NCBI GenBank assembly: GCA_038380435.1
Contig: JAWZYU010000058.1
Span: 1,984,001 to 2,048,000 of the forward strand
DNA length: 64,000 nt
From: Ryuthela nishihirai
Lineage: Eukaryota > Arthropoda > Arachnida > Araneae > Heptathelidae
Direction: 5' to 3'
A program made the position numbers and the translations under genes. The notes under the pieces are model-generated. The model saw only the letters and a program-made list of their open reading frames with translations. It did not search any database and was not told the origin of the DNA. Of the stretch, positions 63,161 to 64,000 are shown one piece after another. Numbering within the stretch: the first letter of the stretch is position 1; each line of letters opens with the position of its first letter.

Positions 63161-64000
63161 TAAATCCAATAAAATGTTGGATGGGAGGCTATCATTTGTC
63201 TCTCAACAGTTGTTCCAGTGGGTCCCCAACCTTCTCAGAGCCCTCTGGGTCTTTATGACCTAGCGATTTCGCCTATTCTGCGCAAAAAACTGCCGCTCAC
63301 AGAAAAAAACAACCCACGATAAAACACGCTGGATGACCTTGATGGTAGGCACCACCTATCTCCTAACAGCTGTTCCATTGGGTCACCTTCCTGCAACCTA
63401 AACTGAGCCCTCTGAATCTTTATCACACGGCCATTTAGCCCATTGTGTGCCAAAAAACTACTGCTCACAGTTAAAACAACCCAAGCTAAAACACGCTGGA
63501 TGACCTTGACGGGAGGCTACCATCTATCTCCTAACAGCTGTTCTACTGGGTCACCTTCCTGCAGCCTAAATTGAACCATGTGGGTCTGTATGACTTGACC
63601 ATTTAACATATTCTGTGCAAAAAACTACTGCTCAGAGATAAAACAACCAACGTAAAAAACACGCTGGATGACCTTGACGGGAGGCTACCAACTATATCCT
63701 AATAGCTGTTCCATTGGGTCACCTTCCTGCAACCTAAACTGAGCACTCTGAGTCTTTATTGCCTGGCCATTTAGCCCATTGTGTGAAAAAAACTGCCGCT
63801 CACAGATAAAAGAACCCACTCTAAAACACGCTGGATGTCCTTGACGGGAGGCTACCATATATCTCCTAACAGCTGTTCCATTGGGTCACCTTCCTGCAGC
63901 CTAAATTGGATCCTGTGGGTCTTTATGACTTGGACATTTAACGTATTGTGTGCAAAAACCTACTGCTCAGAGATAAAACAACCAACGTAAAAAACACGCT
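63161..64000 (+). repeat. 167-bp satellite built from SINE family 1 tails
   Basis: The word ACACGCTGGATG recurs at 63324, 63491, 63659 and 63825, and ACACGCT again at 63994 where the window ends, giving periods of 166-169 bp. Each unit comprises only the SINE 3' body (CTAACAGCTGTTC, 'gggtcaccttcctgca', 'gccatttagcccattgtgtg', 'ctgctcacagataaaa'). A first, more diverged unit starts near 63161. Confidence 0.9.

Overview
The window reads as nuclear DNA of an invertebrate animal: AT-rich, gene-poor, full of transposable elements, with no recognisable host gene. RTE-type retrotransposons, tRNA-derived SINEs and Maverick/Polinton elements of this kind are common in arthropods, chelicerates included, but the species cannot be fixed from the sequence. 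LEFT FLANK (1-26641): repeats and mobile elements. These are a 219-bp palindromic MITE, three RTE-like LINE copies (3232-6807 minus, 16274-16770 plus fragment, 20069-23492 plus and nearly intact), a 3.6-kb DNA element with about 805-bp inverted arms (11564-15185), a remnant of another non-LTR element, and several SINEs. CENTRE (26648-58480): a Polinton inserted inside another Polinton. The outer element has 623-625-bp terminal inverted repeats (TIRs) and a CACCAC target duplication, and lies in a roughly 58-bp satellite. Its DNA polymerase gene is split by the inner element (37328-54943; 17,616 bp), which has about 185-bp TIRs and a GACAGC target duplication. Both elements carry the same core in the same order: an RNase-H-like conserved protein, a double PC4-like protein, a membrane-anchored PC4-like protein, an integrase with chromodomain, penton-like minor capsid, pVI-like protein, double-jelly-roll major capsid, adenain-like protease and packaging ATPase, with protein-primed PolB on the opposite strand. 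The outer copy is decayed (frameshifts, a nonsense codon, a truncated ATPase, the insertion). The inner copy is intact except for one stop codon in the ATPase. HOW THE GENES FIT TOGETHER: integrase and TIRs insert the element; PolB and the PC4-like proteins serve DNA replication; capsid, protease and ATPase genes would form and fill virions, as proposed for Polintons. From the TM-PC4 gene to the last small gene, nine inner ORFs each overlap the next, suggesting polycistronic expression. The most unusual feature is the inner polB gene: five small upstream exons on the minus strand (53357-50281), all joined in the same phase and with internal lengths divisible by three, add an N-terminal extension to PolB, and the exon-intron units look tandemly amplified. 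RIGHT FLANK (58481-64000): the satellite continues, followed by a MITE-like element, full-length SINEs with target duplications, and a 167-bp satellite made of SINE tails that runs off the window.
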